From NCBI RefSeq assembly GCF_003589595.1, contig NW_020653770.1:2587614-2651613 (forward strand): 64,000 nt of DNA. The letters are read 5' to 3'. The stretch's first letter is position 1. Each line of letters begins with the position of its first letter. This DNA comes from Hyposmocoma kahamanoa. Lineage: Eukaryota; Arthropoda; Insecta; Lepidoptera; Cosmopterigidae. Positions 1-11,056 of the stretch are shown here, piece by piece. The position numbers were made by a program, and so were the translations under genes. The notes below the pieces were generated by a model that did not search any database, had not been told where the DNA came from, and saw only the letters and a program-made list of their open reading frames with translations.

Positions 1-27
1 CGATCTTCGATGTTTGAAAGAAAAAGA

Positions 28-205
28 AATATATTGTAAATCTTGAATGCGTACAAATGTTATTTACAAAGAGCAACCCCTAGAGTGTCTTGTTCATTCT
101 TCTCAGGGGAATCTGCCTTGCGAATGAGCGGTAGAATTTAACCAATGTGACGATTTCAAGTGTAATAATGCTTATTACCTATGAAATAAAGATTATTTTT
201 AATGT
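28..205 (+). mobile_element. LINE-K 3' end fragment
   Basis: Non-coding 3' end of a non-LTR retrotransposon found about eight times in the window. The landmark is a stretch reading CCTAGAGTGTCTTG followed by TTCTTCTCAGGGG, then a TTTCAAGTGTAATAATG motif and an AATAAAGATTATTTT end. The copy near 56.8-57.5 kb still carries the reverse-transcriptase C-terminus, which identifies the family as a LINE. No coding part remains here. Confidence 0.7.
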
Positions 206-231
206 AGAAAAACCAACTTTTCTATAATCAA

Positions 232-358
232 GATGACATTCAATTATTTCTTTTAGTTTTGTTATAATTATTAATAGAAAGATCACTTAGAAAAAATTCT
301 TCGATTCGGCCGGATGCTATGCTAATTAAGCCACGGAACGAATCAACGGACCTTACGA
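232..358 (-). mobile_element. SINE-F, internally deleted
   Basis: Read on the minus strand it starts with a tRNA-like head (CCGTGGCTTAATTAGCATAG) and runs into the tail AATTATAACAAAAC. Compared with the full copy near 61.3 kb it has lost the B-box segment, so it should not be transcribable by Pol III. Confidence 0.65.
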
Positions 359-465
359 ATATTTCTATGTGCTATGTTGTTGAATGTTTGTTTTTGGTTT
401 TAAACGACTTTTTTGCCATCTGTAAGAATCTATGAAAATATTTCTTCACCTTCTTTTCCATAATT

Positions 466-570
466 GTCACGGGTCTAAATGTTTGTGATACCGTCGTTGT
501 TTCCGATTTCCGCAACACAAGTGCTTTGGTTACTTGCTTTGGGGTCGGAGCAACGTATGCGATGTTGTCT
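466..570 (+). mobile_element. SINE-I tail fragment
   Basis: Matches the body and tail of the SINE-I copies near 49.8 and 55.1 kb (GTGTTTGTG, TTTCCGATTTC and GATCGGAGCAACGTAT-type segments). The tRNA-like head is missing. It lies opposite in orientation to the fragment at 755-830. Confidence 0.5.
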
Positions 571-754
571 ATTTCCACTTCTGTATTTTTCAAAGACTGA
601 ACTTTCTTAGACATGCAGATTACATCACGATTTTTCCCTTCACCGTTATTGAGAAATTTTGCGAGGTAAACATTCACAGAGAGCCGCCGCGCCAATCTCA
701 CGATTGAAAACAAACCATCATCTTCAATTGGACTAAAAGTTAGGCTATTTACAT

Positions 755-830
755 TGACCCCGAGACCTCAGAAATAGCGATACCATGACAACCGGTGTGC
801 AAGCCAAAGATCGGCAACAAGCACATAAAA
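755..830 (-). mobile_element. SINE-I head fragment
   Basis: On the minus strand it reads GGCTTGCACACCGGTTGTCA then GGTATCGCTATTTC, like the head of the SINE-I copies near 49.8 and 55.0 kb. Confidence 0.5.
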
Positions 831-940
831 AAATTCATGACGTCTCTTAAGTCATATAGATTTTAAGACTTTCGTGGTTATTCACTCAATGATTATCACT
901 AATATCAGGTTTCTTACCACGGTATGACTTCTTTTTATTT

Positions 941-1043
941 AGGAAATGAAATTGTTTTTCCGGATTTAAATCGCGTATATTTGTTTTTCTAAACAAAACG
1001 ACGTTTCGGGCCCTTCACAGGTCCTAGGGTCACGATTGACTGT
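941..1043 (-). mobile_element. Penelope-like element (PLE) terminal fragment
   Basis: On the minus strand it carries the conserved order GGGCCCGAAACGTCG, then a TTTGTTT/AAACAAATATACGCG segment, then TTTAAATCCGGAAAAA. The same block follows the GIY-YIG coding end near 45.1 kb, which ties it to a PLE. The internal-loop core is degraded (GTGACCC instead of GTGACCA). Confidence 0.65.
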
Positions 1044-1116
1044 CTGTCTCTTAAGTCGTTCCATAGCTCGGTTGGGAGAGCGATTAGCCTCGGTCTGACG
1101 AGCTGGTGCTGGAGGT

Positions 1117-1475
1117 CTAATCCCGTTCCCCACTTGACATTTGTCCAAAACAATTACTGTCAAATAAGTAATCATCATCTTATTTAAGAGCGGTTCATAG
1201 CCAGTTCTTTGACCTCTTTATAGCTATTCACTTCGATCTTCTTTTTTATTTGTTCACTATACGCCATTCTCGGTCGTCCTCTTTTTCTTTTCCCTTCTAC
1301 CTTCGCCTCAGTTATCACTTTCACACATTCGTCATTACGTATCAAATGTCCAAAGATTTTCTCCCTTCTCCTCTCTATTGCCTTCAAAAGACTTCTCTCC
1401 TCCCCAACCCTTTCCAAATCTTCCTCGTTTGATGTCTTTTCAAATAAGTAATACTCGACCAAATTAAAAAACTAT
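1117..1475 (+). repeat. Rep-D, split by a LINE-N insertion
   Basis: Dispersed repeat with the core CCAAAACAATTACTGTCAAA followed by TAAGTAATACTCGACCAAAT. Other copies lie near 3.2, 22.9, 23.0 and 54.1 kb. Here the core is cut after AAGTAAT by the LINE fragment at 1173-1439 and resumes after it. No TIRs or coding content were recognised. Confidence 0.6.
1173..1439 (-). pseudogene. LINE-N ORF2 C-terminus, 5'-truncated insertion with 13-bp TSD
   Basis: The minus strand encodes the end of a LINE polyprotein: residues like ERRREKIFGHLIRND, then VEGKRKRGRPR, then a stop, followed by TAAATAAGATGATGAT as the 3' tail. The same domain order (GKRGRGRPR, short spacer, stop) closes the LINE near 56.2 kb. 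The insertion sits inside Rep-D and is flanked by the 13-bp direct repeat TCAAATAAGTAAT at 1160-1172 and 1440-1452, as expected of target-primed reverse transcription. The piece is heavily 5'-truncated and cannot encode a reverse transcriptase. Confidence 0.85.
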
Positions 1476-1888
1476 GTCAAATATGAAGTTAGTTTTAGTC
1501 TTTTTATCAATAATAACACCAAACGATTGCAATACATCTCGCTGTTATTCCGCCACGAATGATTCAATCTTTGTAAAACACTCAATGATTCATTAAATTG
1601 TTCAAAAAAACTTCATTAACTTCTAAATAATAGACGCAATAATTCATCAAAATGTGACACCAGCACCAAGGCAGTAATCAGTATAATAATTGTAAATTCT
1701 GCAAGCGTGGGACAGAACCGTTTTTGTTACTTTGATACTGTCAAGTTATTGTTCCTTAGTAAACAATAAGGTTAATTAAAATATTTATTTCAGATACGAA
1801 ACAGAAAATAGAATATTGATGTATCCTATTTCTACAGTGAAAATAATCTATTTATCTTTAAAAAAATAACCTAATGAGGATGGGTAGA

Positions 1889-1990
1889 CATCAGGGTGAC
1901 AGGCGCAGTGGGTCTGGGTGACATTGCAACTGTTATAGACAGGCGTGCTTACCACCAGACTTGTCAGTCCCGTTACTGGGTAATAAAATA
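1889..1990 (+). mobile_element. Rep-A (SINE-like), 3' fragment
   Basis: Rep-A is the commonest repeat here (about 27 pieces). The full unit is roughly 300 bp. It starts TAGTAGCAGTAGAGCTCC, passes through GTTCGTCCAGGGAAGTACTG, CTGGTGAAATTACAGGCACA and GCTCTGAGTGGCACTGCAAC, and ends GTCACTTGGTATCAT plus an A-run. The A-rich end and 5' truncation suggest retroposition. This copy keeps only the 3' part and has an internal deletion. Confidence 0.7.
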
Positions 1991-2154
1991 AAAACCACAA
2001 AACAACGAGAGATCACAATCCATAATCCGATTTGATCCAGGAGTAGGTTAAACCAGGCTATCGATGATGATGGTCTTTTTCAATAACTGAATGCTATTAA
2101 AAACTTTTTCTCATATTTTTTGATAGTGCTTTTCATTTGTGGTCATATTTTTTA

Positions 2155-2408
2155 TTTTTTTATGATACCCAGTGACGGGAATAATAAGTCGTGTGCCTGG
2201 TAAGTGACAATTGACGCCTGTCCATAAGAATTGCAGTGCCACTCAGGCCTTTAAATCACAACGATCTGAGGAGCACTGCCACTGCGGCCGTTACCCTGAA
2301 GCATAACTTTGCCAACAACCTTCAAAACCGAAAGGCAGTCATGCTCGCATATTTCTTGGTGGCAGAAATAGGTAACGTGGCAGTACTTCCTTGGACGAAA
2401 GACTGCGG
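2155..2408 (-). mobile_element. Rep-A copy
   Basis: Nearly full copy read on the minus strand, from the A-run end (T-run in plus) to the GTCCAAGGAAGTACTG segment. It faces the plus-strand fragment at 1889-1990, so the two form an inverted pair. Confidence 0.8.
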
Positions 2409-2409
2409 A

Positions 2410-3160
2410 CCCAATCTTGCTAATGAGATTCACTTTTGTTTGAAAAACGTAATTTTTTTATTCAAATTTCGTATTAGAATTAACGAAGTTTTAAATGCCT
2501 GTAAAATTATTACATTCACTGAAAACAGGTAGTTTGATTGTATCTCAATTAAGGCAAAGATTCACGATAAAGATTGTCATAAGCCGCTCGAGAATGAAAA
2601 TTGCCATTGTTCTTAAAGTACATGGAAATGACGGTAATGAAGGCACTAATGTCACTATTTATTCACTTCTCGTTTACCAAAATATAGACGAAAAAGGTAG
2701 GCTGGCAAAGAAGAAACGTGGGATGGTACTTTGGTAAGTCATACAAATTTGGATTAGTTAGGCTAGCCTCTAAGAGGCCACGCGTAGACAAACTATTGCA
2801 TTATACTTTAACATCTTTCATTGAAAACCCTGATGAAATATTATCAAAGAAAAAGGAATAAATGAGAAAAATCATTAAAAACAGATAGAAATTACCTATT
2901 TATTCCGGTAATAAATTTGTCAATTTAAATAACAAGCGACTCAGTAAACCGTGGGATGTTTTAGTTTTTGTCACGGCGATATGATCGCGCGCATTGTGTA
3001 TTGTATGGAGGGAAATTATTCAGAACGATATGCTTTATGGGGGCATTAGATTGATTAGTTGCTTTTGAAGGTGATGAAATTAGGAAATTTTGCTGAGAAA
3101 ATATGTAAATGGGTACACCATTTCGCCAACTGCTGTTTCTGGGTGCTACTCCCGTTCTTC
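2410..3160. other. no recognised feature
   Basis: AT-rich DNA with only short incidental reading frames. I recognise no gene or repeat. Confidence 0.5.
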
Positions 3161-3164
3161 GAAC

Positions 3165-3245
3165 GACATCTGTCCGAAACAATTACTGTCAAATAAGCAA
3201 TATTCGACCAAATTAAAAGATGCATGATGCGATGCCATCGGACGG
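3165..3245 (+). repeat. Rep-D copy
   Basis: Carries CCGAAACAATTACTGTCAAA and then AATATTCGACCAAATTAAAA and GATGCATGATGCG, in the same order as the copies near 22.9 and 54.1 kb. Confidence 0.6.
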
Positions 3246-3401
3246 TGAACGGAAGTAGAGCTTCTAATGTTTTTGTTGTAAATGGGCATGTTACTAATGG
3301 GTATGGCAATATCTTACTTTGACTTACAAAGGTTTTAAAAGCGAACACTCACCACTCATGGTACCTCAATATACGAATATATCTGTTAAGTACTGGCCAC
3401 C

Positions 3402-3800
3402 TTGGATTCAGTCGACAAGCGTGCCGAGAGGCTTATAGGTGACTCGGCATTAGTAGAGGCGAAACTGCGGAGCTTTGAACACCGCCGTAAAGTTGCCTGC
3501 TTATCGGTATTCTACAAGATATATAACGGAGAGCGTGCGATGGAATTGCATGATTTGATTCCGGCTTCCCCTTTCCATCATCGGGGGACTAGACGTGGGC
3601 TGGGATTCCACCCTTGTGTTGTGGATATTCCCAAGATTTGCACGAACATTTCGGTTCCACGTTCGCTATAACTTGAACCTTTTCAATGCGAGAGTGAATA
3701 GGCATTATTAAGGTGTGCATGCTATATCATCGACCTCATCATCACTTTCCATCAGGTGAGATGGAGGTTAAATGCGCACTTATTTTTAATAAAAAGAAAT
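3402..3800 (+). pseudogene. LINE-M reverse-transcriptase C-terminus and 3' end
   Basis: The frame from 3402 to 3671 encodes about 89 residues typical of the thumb/C-terminal region of insect LINE polyproteins: DKRAERLIGDSALVEAKL, then HRRKVACLSVFYKIYNGE, then LHDLIPAS and a GTRRGLGFHPCVVDIP segment. It stops early at what should be a RSFLPRT-like continuation. The 3' non-coding end reaches an A-rich ATTTTTAATAAAAAG. A second copy lies at 41372-41690. It is a dead 5'-truncated copy. The exact LINE clade is not resolved by eye. Confidence 0.75.
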
Positions 3801-3904
3801 AAGTCATTATTATAGAGAGTTCGAAACAAGCTACATCTCCAAATGTGACGTACTAATCCGAAATTACGTTACCACACTAAAAAAAAAATCGAGAAAAGTG
3901 CGCC

Positions 3905-4078
3905 AGTGGTAAGCGATACGCCTGTCCATAACATTTACAGTGCCATTCAGAGCTTTAAGTCACAAAGATCTGAAGGGCATTGCCACCGCGCCCGTCACCT
4001 TTAGATATAAGTTGACAAGTCCCACGTGCCTGTAATTTACTTGGGTACAGAAATAGGTAAGGTTGAACCAGGACAGAA
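3905..4078 (-). mobile_element. Rep-A copy
   Basis: Minus-strand copy from the CGCTTACCAC end to the GAAATAGGTAAGGT segment. It forms an inverted pair with 4206-4447. Confidence 0.75.
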
Positions 4079-4205
4079 AACCAGAAACCAGATTTTGTAT
4101 AAAGTTTCATACTACATAGCCACCATTTTATCATACAAAATCATCTCATTGTAAGTATGATATATTCAAAAGGACACGCGCATCCCATAGTCAATCAATC
4201 AAATT

Positions 4206-4447
4206 AATCAAAATTTTACGAGCTGTACAGCTCCTTGTAAAGTAGAGTAGTCCAGATAGTGTAGAGTTCGTCCAGGGAAGTACTGCCACTTTAGCTATTT
4301 CCGCTGCCAAGCAGTAATGTGAGCATTACTGCGTTCTGGTTTAGAAGGGTAAGGTTGCTGGTAAAATTATAGGCATTATAGGTCAGGGTGACGGGTGCAT
4401 TGGCAGTACCCATAAGATCTTTGCGATCGTTTACCACCAGGCGCTCT
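4206..4447 (+). mobile_element. Rep-A copy
   Basis: Plus-strand copy starting near ACAGCTCCTTGTAAAG. It contains GTTCGTCCAGGGAAGTACTG and ends at TTTACCACCAGGCGC, where Rep-B begins directly. Confidence 0.75.
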
Positions 4448-4760
4448 CACTACTCAAAGTATATTGAGAGAGAAAAACGCCTTGAATTAAAGAATAGCAA
4501 AATCAACCATTAAAATAATTGCTACTTATAGTAAAATTTAGGCGCTATTTATAAAAACGAATCTTCGTGTATGAACAGGCACTCTTAGAGGTGGATGATT
4601 TTCTTCAAAACTAAATGGGACCACTATGGAGGTACCCTCTTTCCAAAAAAAAGAATCATGAAAATCGGTGCACAAATACCGGAGTTATCGCGTAACATAC
4701 ATACAAAAAAACATACAGTAAAAAAAATCAAACACATATTAGAATCACCCCACTCGGAAA
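4448..4760 (+). repeat. Rep-B, long copy
   Basis: Rep-B is a dispersed family with the order TTAGAGGTGGAATATTTTC, AAATTTAAATGGGACC, a GGTACCCTCTTTCCAACA segment, AAAATCGGTTCACAAAT, a CGCGTAACATACATAC segment and GAACCTCCTCCTTTTTT. This copy extends further upstream (ATTGAGAGAGAAAAACGCC) and matches the minus-strand copy at 59539-59870 over its whole length. It may be the 3' end of a LINE, but no coding part was seen. Confidence 0.7.
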
Positions 4761-5315
4761 TTCGCATACAAGTTAATATAAGAATCAAATTTTTTTTCCC
4801 AACTGGACCATTAACTGCTTATGGGTGCTTGGCGTAATATTGACAGTGTATCTCAGTTACCGCTTATACAAGTGCGTGTTTAGAGAAATTTCTCCTAACA
4901 CAACAAAATTTAAGATGGCGTGACGAAAACTACGCACAAGTTACAAAATTACATAATAATTCGACGTAACTTTTGTGGTGCGAAAGGTTATTTGAAGGTC
5001 AATTTTGTGAGTCTTTTGCCGCCATCTTGTCTGTAGCTGAAAATAAATGTGAAGTAATTCTTTGTTTAAAATCTGTTGCATTCCGTTTATTGTAGTGATA
5101 ATTAGATTATTTTTATCTTCAATTGGAGAAGTTCAAAGATGGATATCGCGTTAACAGAGTATTGTTTACAATGTTTTCTTAATTAAATGAAGTCACGAGT
5201 TCGGTTATATTTTGTGTGTTAACATACTTTATTCTTTCCCAACCGTGATCCAAGATTTTTTTTTATTTATTTATTTATTTCGTTCAGGCTATATGACTTA
5301 TATAATATATACCTA
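4761..5315. other. no recognised feature
   Basis: AT-rich, with a short TTTA run at about 5260-5279. No gene seen. Confidence 0.5.
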
Positions 5316-5319
5316 TAAA

Positions 5320-5459
5320 TTGGTTAACTCCGTGCGGGATGCTAGTGAATTGTTAGACCAGGTTGGGATTACAACATACAACGTGTCGTACAATAATCCG
5401 TTGTTTCGTACGTGCAGGAATTATAATAAGGTTAACACTGAGGTACATATATTCCACTA
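5320..5459 (+). pseudogene. possible LINE polyprotein C-terminus
   Basis: About 45 codons before the stop read YNVSYNNPLFRTCRNYNKV and then VHIF. This resembles the extreme C-terminus of jockey-like LINE polyproteins, where an asparagine-rich NP(L/I) motif precedes a (Y)N and ends in (I/V)(D/H)IF. It could be chance. Confidence 0.35.
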
Positions 5460-5764
5460 ATCTTTAAAATCATTTATAGCGTCTATGAGGTCTCAAAACT
5501 AGGTCTTCTTTTTGCTTACTTTTAATTTTATAAACGTGCATTTTTATTTTTAAATAGAATATTTAACTAAACCTGTTTCACTTCAATGTTGTGCACAATT
5601 GTCATATGTTCCAAGCTAAAGAGTGTTGTAGTATTCAATTAATATTAAGTATTGTACATGGTTTGTGAACTGTTATGGTATTTAAATAAGTAAATACCAT
5701 AAGGACTAATATATATACAACTTAATATAACACTATAATAAAACACTATTTATTTATTTACACG

Positions 5765-5965
5765 TATAGACTGCGACGTGTGACGAAACTCGGGTGTCCG
5801 GTAACCGACCTTGGAAACGTCGATACATGACACCCTACGGCCGTAACTCCTCCTTCATGAAGTTCGACAGGTGTTGAGTTGGTAATCTCACCGTAAATGA
5901 ATTAAACGGAAACCTCAGGGTAGCTTTGGCTTTCACCCGTATATACTCCACAAAATTCCGTAGAT
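5765..5965 (-). pseudogene. LINE 3' terminal coding fragment
   Basis: The minus strand reads VKAKATLRFPFNSFTVRLPT, then QHLSNFMKEELRP and a stop, resembling the end of an insect LINE ORF. Frame changes upstream show it is dead. Confidence 0.4.
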
Positions 5966-6299
5966 TTTGTGGAATAATGAAGCCGTGACACGTATAACAA
6001 CGTCATCGGTACCGCTGGATGCAATAAATTTATGTAAGAGCCAAAAAGACGTTGTGTGTTTCGCGTAATACGGGCATTTAGATTATTAGATTCGTATTTA
6101 ACAAGTATTGAAACTCACATTACTATATGGCGACAGAAATAGGAGTGGATATGTTGGCAATACGAGTACTTCTCTGGACCAACCTTTTGATTATACTCGT
6201 TGTAATCTAGTACCTAGTACAAGTGTAACATTTTTCTTTAAAAAACGGACCTGAAAAGTTCGTAGAATTACATCTGTTTGCCAAGTGCGCGAAACCGGA

Positions 6300-6492
6300 T
6301 TCATCCCCTACTTTGCCGCCCTTAGAGATGGAATATTTTCTCCAAATTTAAATGGAACCAATAATGAGGTATCCTCTTTCCAACATCATCGAAATCGGTT
6401 CACAAATACCAGAGCAATCGTGTAACACACATACAAAAAAAATATACAAACGAATGAGAACCTCCTACTTTTTTTGAAGTCTGTTAAAAATA
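6300..6492 (+). repeat. Rep-B copy
   Basis: Carries CCCTTAGAGATGGAATATT, AAATTTAAATGGAACC, a CGGTTCACAAATACC segment and GAACCTCCTACTTTTTTTG. Confidence 0.75.
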
Positions 6493-6947
6493 AAAAATGT
6501 AAAGAAAAAGTCATGCACCGTAAAAAGCAAGACGTGTAGAGCTTTAAATTTATTTACTTTACAATGACATTTCTGCAAGTAAGATGAGGTTCTCGCAAAC
6601 TTCATAAAACTTTATCGGGAGGAGAAGTGTGACCTTTAAATGTCCATGATACTCTATAGTCACCGATTTACACGTCTCATTGCTGGGCACGGGTCTTCTC
6701 TCAGGCATGGATTTAGGCCATAAATAATAATAAAAAATACAAAAAAAACTGAAGACAGAAAATGTCATCAATTCCGCACCTCGTCGCAATCAGGTTGATC
6801 AACGCAAGGCCTCTACTTAATTGTTAGTTTCGTTCCCAAAAGTGAACAACAATAGACTATTAAACACATGCGCAAGCGCAACTTAACCCAGTCTCTTTGT
6901 GAGACAGTTTGACACATTGTTAAATATAAAGTATATGTGCTTTTTTT

Positions 6948-7131
6948 AAAACACCAAGTGACGGGACGGCCATATCGTGCACCTGATGGTGACATGCCTG
7001 TCCATAACAGTTGTAAAGCCACTCACAGTCACCCTAAGACAAACCGAAACGCACTAATGCTCACATTTTAGAAATAGGTAAGGTGGCAGTACTTCCCTGG
7101 ACGACCCCTTTCAAAAGGAGCTCTGCTGCTA
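6948..7131 (-). mobile_element. Rep-A copy, internally deleted
   Basis: Minus-strand copy that keeps both ends (CACTTGGTGTT and TAGTAGCAGCAGAGCTCC) and lacks part of the middle. Confidence 0.8.
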
Positions 7132-7794
7132 CTATTTGTTATTTTAATTATTAATTTGAGAAATGAACTTTTCTAAATTCTTTCTGGTCTGGGTGTTCTG
7201 GGAAGTGCCCTAGAATTCCGTTACTATGGCACTGGTATTACAGAGAATTTCCTAGTTTGAGACTAGGTGTTGTCGTCTGACACATTTTAATTGTTTTTTT
7301 TTTAGTTTTCAACAAGGCACAATTTTGTATAACTACAATATTACAATGTATACGACACTTTATCAAGACATATTAGTTAATCGTGAATTTGCATAACCAT
7401 AGGCGTGGGAGAACGCATATACGGGCGTGTTCTAAGCTGTGGGACTTTCATATTAGTAGATCTTAAAGTTCGCTTACTGATTACTGTTTTTATACTAGCA
7501 TTACGTCTGTGTACCTTTAAATACTTGAATCTAATAGTACATTGTGTTACGACAGACGGTAAGAACGGACGGTTATTCCCATCTGATCCCCAACAGCTGA
7601 TCCACCGACAATTTTAAATCCCAACTGATCCATTCGTTGTATTTGTAAGGTACGCACAGCCAAAGGAAAAATAAGTTTTAATATCATGTATCCATTAATT
7701 GAGCAATTGTGATCAAATGTTATAATTATCACAGACATTTTTTTATGACAGGTCATTAATATTGACATAACAAATCACAAGTAACATGTATCAA

Positions 7795-8376
7795 TTTGTG
7801 GATTACTATTTCTTTTGTTAATCATCGCTTTGTTAGTGGGTTTGTTAAGAATAATTTATATTCATTAATATGCACAATTTGCAACATCTCTTAGAGTTTT
7901 TAAAAGTTTTTCTTATTGCTTTTACCAAAGCATCTACCAAAAATAAGCTTGTAAGTACCAGAATATCAGGTGAGAATAAAATATAATTATTTATTATTGA
8001 TCTCCTGGGTGGGGTATCCGATTGGAATATAAAAAGGGGATCCGTATGAGGGGATCAGATGGGAATAACCCGGAATGCTAACAATTACGAATCAAGGGAC
8101 ATTCAAGGACATTAACGGCCCAAATGTTTGTGTAGTACATCTATACAAACATACATACATTACATTTTTCCACTTCTGCATACTTTTTTTTTATTATATA
8201 TTTTATTCCCACCTGATGCTCTGGTACCTATAAGCTTATTTTTGGTAGGTGCTTTGGTAAAGGTAATAAGAATTTTTTTTTAAAACTCTGAGATATATTG
8301 CAAATTGTGCATATTAATGAATATAAATTACCGTTAACATAACAAAGCGACGATTAACAAAGAAATAGTAGTCGAT
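7795..8376. mobile_element. fold-back element (FB-Q) with about 200-bp arms
   Basis: The left arm contains TTCATTAATATGCACAATTT, CTTTTACCAAAGCATCTACC and AAAATAAGCTTGTAAGTACC. The same segments recur reverse-complemented on the right (AGCTTATTTTTGGTAGGTGC, GCAAATTGTGCATATTAATG). Outer parts also match (TTAATCATCGCTTTGTTA against its complement near 8340-8360). The centre, about 7990-8185, is unpaired. There is no coding content. A fold-back or long-TIR DNA element is the simplest reading. Confidence 0.75.
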
Positions 8377-8829
8377 AAATGGCACACATACGTCACCTAC
8401 CCCCACTTACCGTCACTTATCCCTATTGCATGTTTCACCAATCATACGACCCTAGGACCCGATTGTTATAAGCACTCCTCTACAAAGATGTTTTTACTCA
8501 AATTGCGCAGTCAATAACACTTTCTGTTATAAATAAAAAGATAGAATTTGAACTTTAAATGTAAAGAGAGGCGAGCATATTATGACGAACGATACTCATA
8601 TTTCAAACCAAATTAGAGAGAAAACCGTCAGTAGCAGTACAATAATGCAATTCAAAATCATATTCGTGACCAATAAGCAGCTGTTCTAAATTCAAACTAC
8701 GAGGCGTAACTGGTGAAAATTGACCAATCTTGGGTCGAGCTATCGATCCGGCCAATGAGGAAATTGTAGATGGTTACTAAGTGACGTAATAAGAAAAACT
8801 CCTCGTATATTAGTGTATTTATCAACGTA

Positions 8830-8958
8830 AAGGAGGGATCGGGCGCAGTGGCAGCGTCCTTAAACCTTTGCGATTTAAAGCTCTGAATGAAATTGCATCT
8901 GATTACAAGCAGGGGTGTCGCTTGTGTTCGTCCAAATACTTATCATAAAAAAGTACTT
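8830..8958 (+). mobile_element. Rep-A 3' fragment
   Basis: Reads GGGCGCAGTGGCAGCG, then GCGATTTAAAGCTCTGA, a diverged middle and TTATCATAAAAAA. Confidence 0.6.
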
Positions 8959-8959
8959 T

Positions 8960-9430
8960 AATGATGGCTCTAAAATAAAGAAAGTAATTAAAAGAACCAC
9001 CTTTTCAACTATAGACACATTTGTTGAAACAATAGGCCCATCAGATATTTTAAAAGACTTCTAATACTTTAGAAACTTTTGCTGGAGTAGGCAGAACAAC
9101 TCAAGGAAGCTTCATCGCAATCGGATGAAAAACAATAGAAACCATACGGGACAAACAAACATTCATTTTTATTATACAGATTAGATAACAATTAGCAATC
9201 TTATATCACTCGTTACGTCATAAGTCCGCTGACATTTTGACATAATTGGCAATGTTTGTGACATTTAATCACAAGTTCGATTGAATACAAATATTGTGCA
9301 ATGATTAATACGCCAATGATTGTGCACTAATTACAACGTACCATGGAAATTTAAAGGCGTTTTTAAACTACAATCTATTGTTACGTAAATATAGTTTATC
9401 TGCATTACACATGTCTAACTATCACTCACA
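8960..9430. other. no recognised feature
   Basis: AT-rich. No gene or known repeat recognised. Confidence 0.5.
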
Positions 9431-9433
9431 GTA

Positions 9434-9505
9434 ATGGTTTGACCTACCACCTCTGGAGCAGAGAGTCGTGGGTTCGAATCCGGGGTTGAACCTTTGAGTT
9501 TAGGA
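9434..9505 (+). mobile_element. SINE-G head (tRNA-derived)
   Basis: Contains a good Pol III B box (GGTTCGAATCC) after GACCTACCACCTCTGGAGCA. The same arrangement recurs at 14250-14325. The cloverleaf is not complete enough for a true tRNA gene. Confidence 0.55.
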
Positions 9506-10875
9506 TTTTTTTAATTTGAAATTACCATGAGCTTTTCGGTGAAGAGGATCATCGAGAGGAAACTGCACACATCTGCAATAGTACATCGTGTATCAAGGAC
9601 GATAAATAAGTAATTACTAACAAGAGATTGTTAAAAACCCAAATCCGAAAGCTGAGGGCTTTAATGACTCGAGGATCGTAATTTATTTATTTATTTGAAC
9701 TTAATTGCACACAAAACAGTACACATACCGGACTTAATGCCATTAAGCATTCTCTATCAGTCAACTGGAGAGCTGGGTTCAAAATAATGAACAGGGGTAC
9801 ATAACATGATCATTAAAACAGATAGGAAGAATATTATAAATAATTATGATATACAGTTTAAACACAATATAAATATAACACATAATATGATATGACTAAC
9901 TACATACTTATATACGCAACCTATATTCAAAACAGTAAGTAGTTTGTGCGAGGAAATAGATACAACGATAATTTTTTTCATGTATTAATAAACATCACTT
10001 CACAACACAACGTTTACGCAAATGTATTGTGCAAATGGAGGGATTTTTGTTTCTTTTTTTCAATTGATTGCGAGCTATTCTTCCGTAGGTAACACAACTC
10101 GAACTAAAATGTCATAAAAGTCTCAGACGCATATGGCCACAATGTACTAGATACAAAATAAATAATTTCCAAATTCTAAAAATATTGCAAAATTTGCATA
10201 GAATAATTTAGTAAAATATAATTAAATTGCAAACGTTCCTATTATTCGAGCATAAAAACTTTTTGCTCAAGAGGGAGCAGAGGATAAATTCCTAATCTTC
10301 GATTTGATTTTGGAGGGGTAAATCCACTTTAAAGTTAGAAATAAAATATTGTACGAGTAACTACACGATATATTCAAGCATGGACATTAATCAGAAACAT
10401 AAAACAACAAAGTTTCCTCGATAGATAAAAATCCCGAAATAACCTCTAATTTTCACATTTTTTCGATTTATTCTCGAAATACTACGGATTATTAGGACAA
10501 AAATTAGATGATTAATGATATTTATGCATGATCGACTACTGTCGTTACAGATTTTTTTAAATCACTTTAGTTTTAAAGTTATTCCGGTAAAACGAATTTG
10601 ACATTTACGACATTTTTAATGCGCAAAAGACAACATCTCCTGTCGTACGTCACGGGAACTTCAAGCAAATATTTGTTTCACAAATTAGTCACTATCGATT
10701 ATAATTTTGCGGCTGAGCTTTTTAATCGTCATCGTAAATTATCAATATTTATGGCTAATTGTCGAAGGTATGTTTGTGAATTACCTACCTATGTTGAACG
10801 GTAAAATAAAAAATATTATTTTCATGTGCATAAGCGCACTTAGAACTTACGAATTTTGATTTCATCAGTAATAGG
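9506..10875. other. no recognised feature
   Basis: AT-rich spacer. The 68-codon frame at 10598-10804 resembles nothing I know and is probably chance. Confidence 0.5.
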
Positions 10876-10879
10876 ATTG

Positions 10880-11056
10880 AGGGTCGTATTCTAGAACTCT
10901 ACGCAATACTCAAGTCAGGACTTGAATATTGCAGTGAGTACTGAAAATCATACTCAAGCCCTTGCCATTAGGATCGCATTTCCAGTGCTTGAAATCATAC
11001 TCAAGTCTGCTCAAATCCTGACTTGAGCATTGAGTAGAGTTCTGGAATACGACCCT
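10880..11056. mobile_element. MITE-U with about 40-bp TIRs
   Basis: The ends are inverted copies of AGGGTCGTATTC(T/C)AGAACT continuing CTAC(G/T)CAAT(A/G)CTCAAGTCAGGA. The 177-bp element has no coding capacity. No clean TSD is visible (TTG on one side, ATA on the other), so the superfamily is uncertain. A related 33-bp fragment lies at 35572-35604. Confidence 0.8.

Noticed and set aside
372..713. 113-codon minus frame
   Set aside because: Runs through a SINE-I fragment. No domain or codon pattern supports a gene.
10880..11056. assignment of MITE-U to PIF/Harbinger
   Set aside because: The GGGTC tips are suggestive, but the expected 3-bp TSD is not there.
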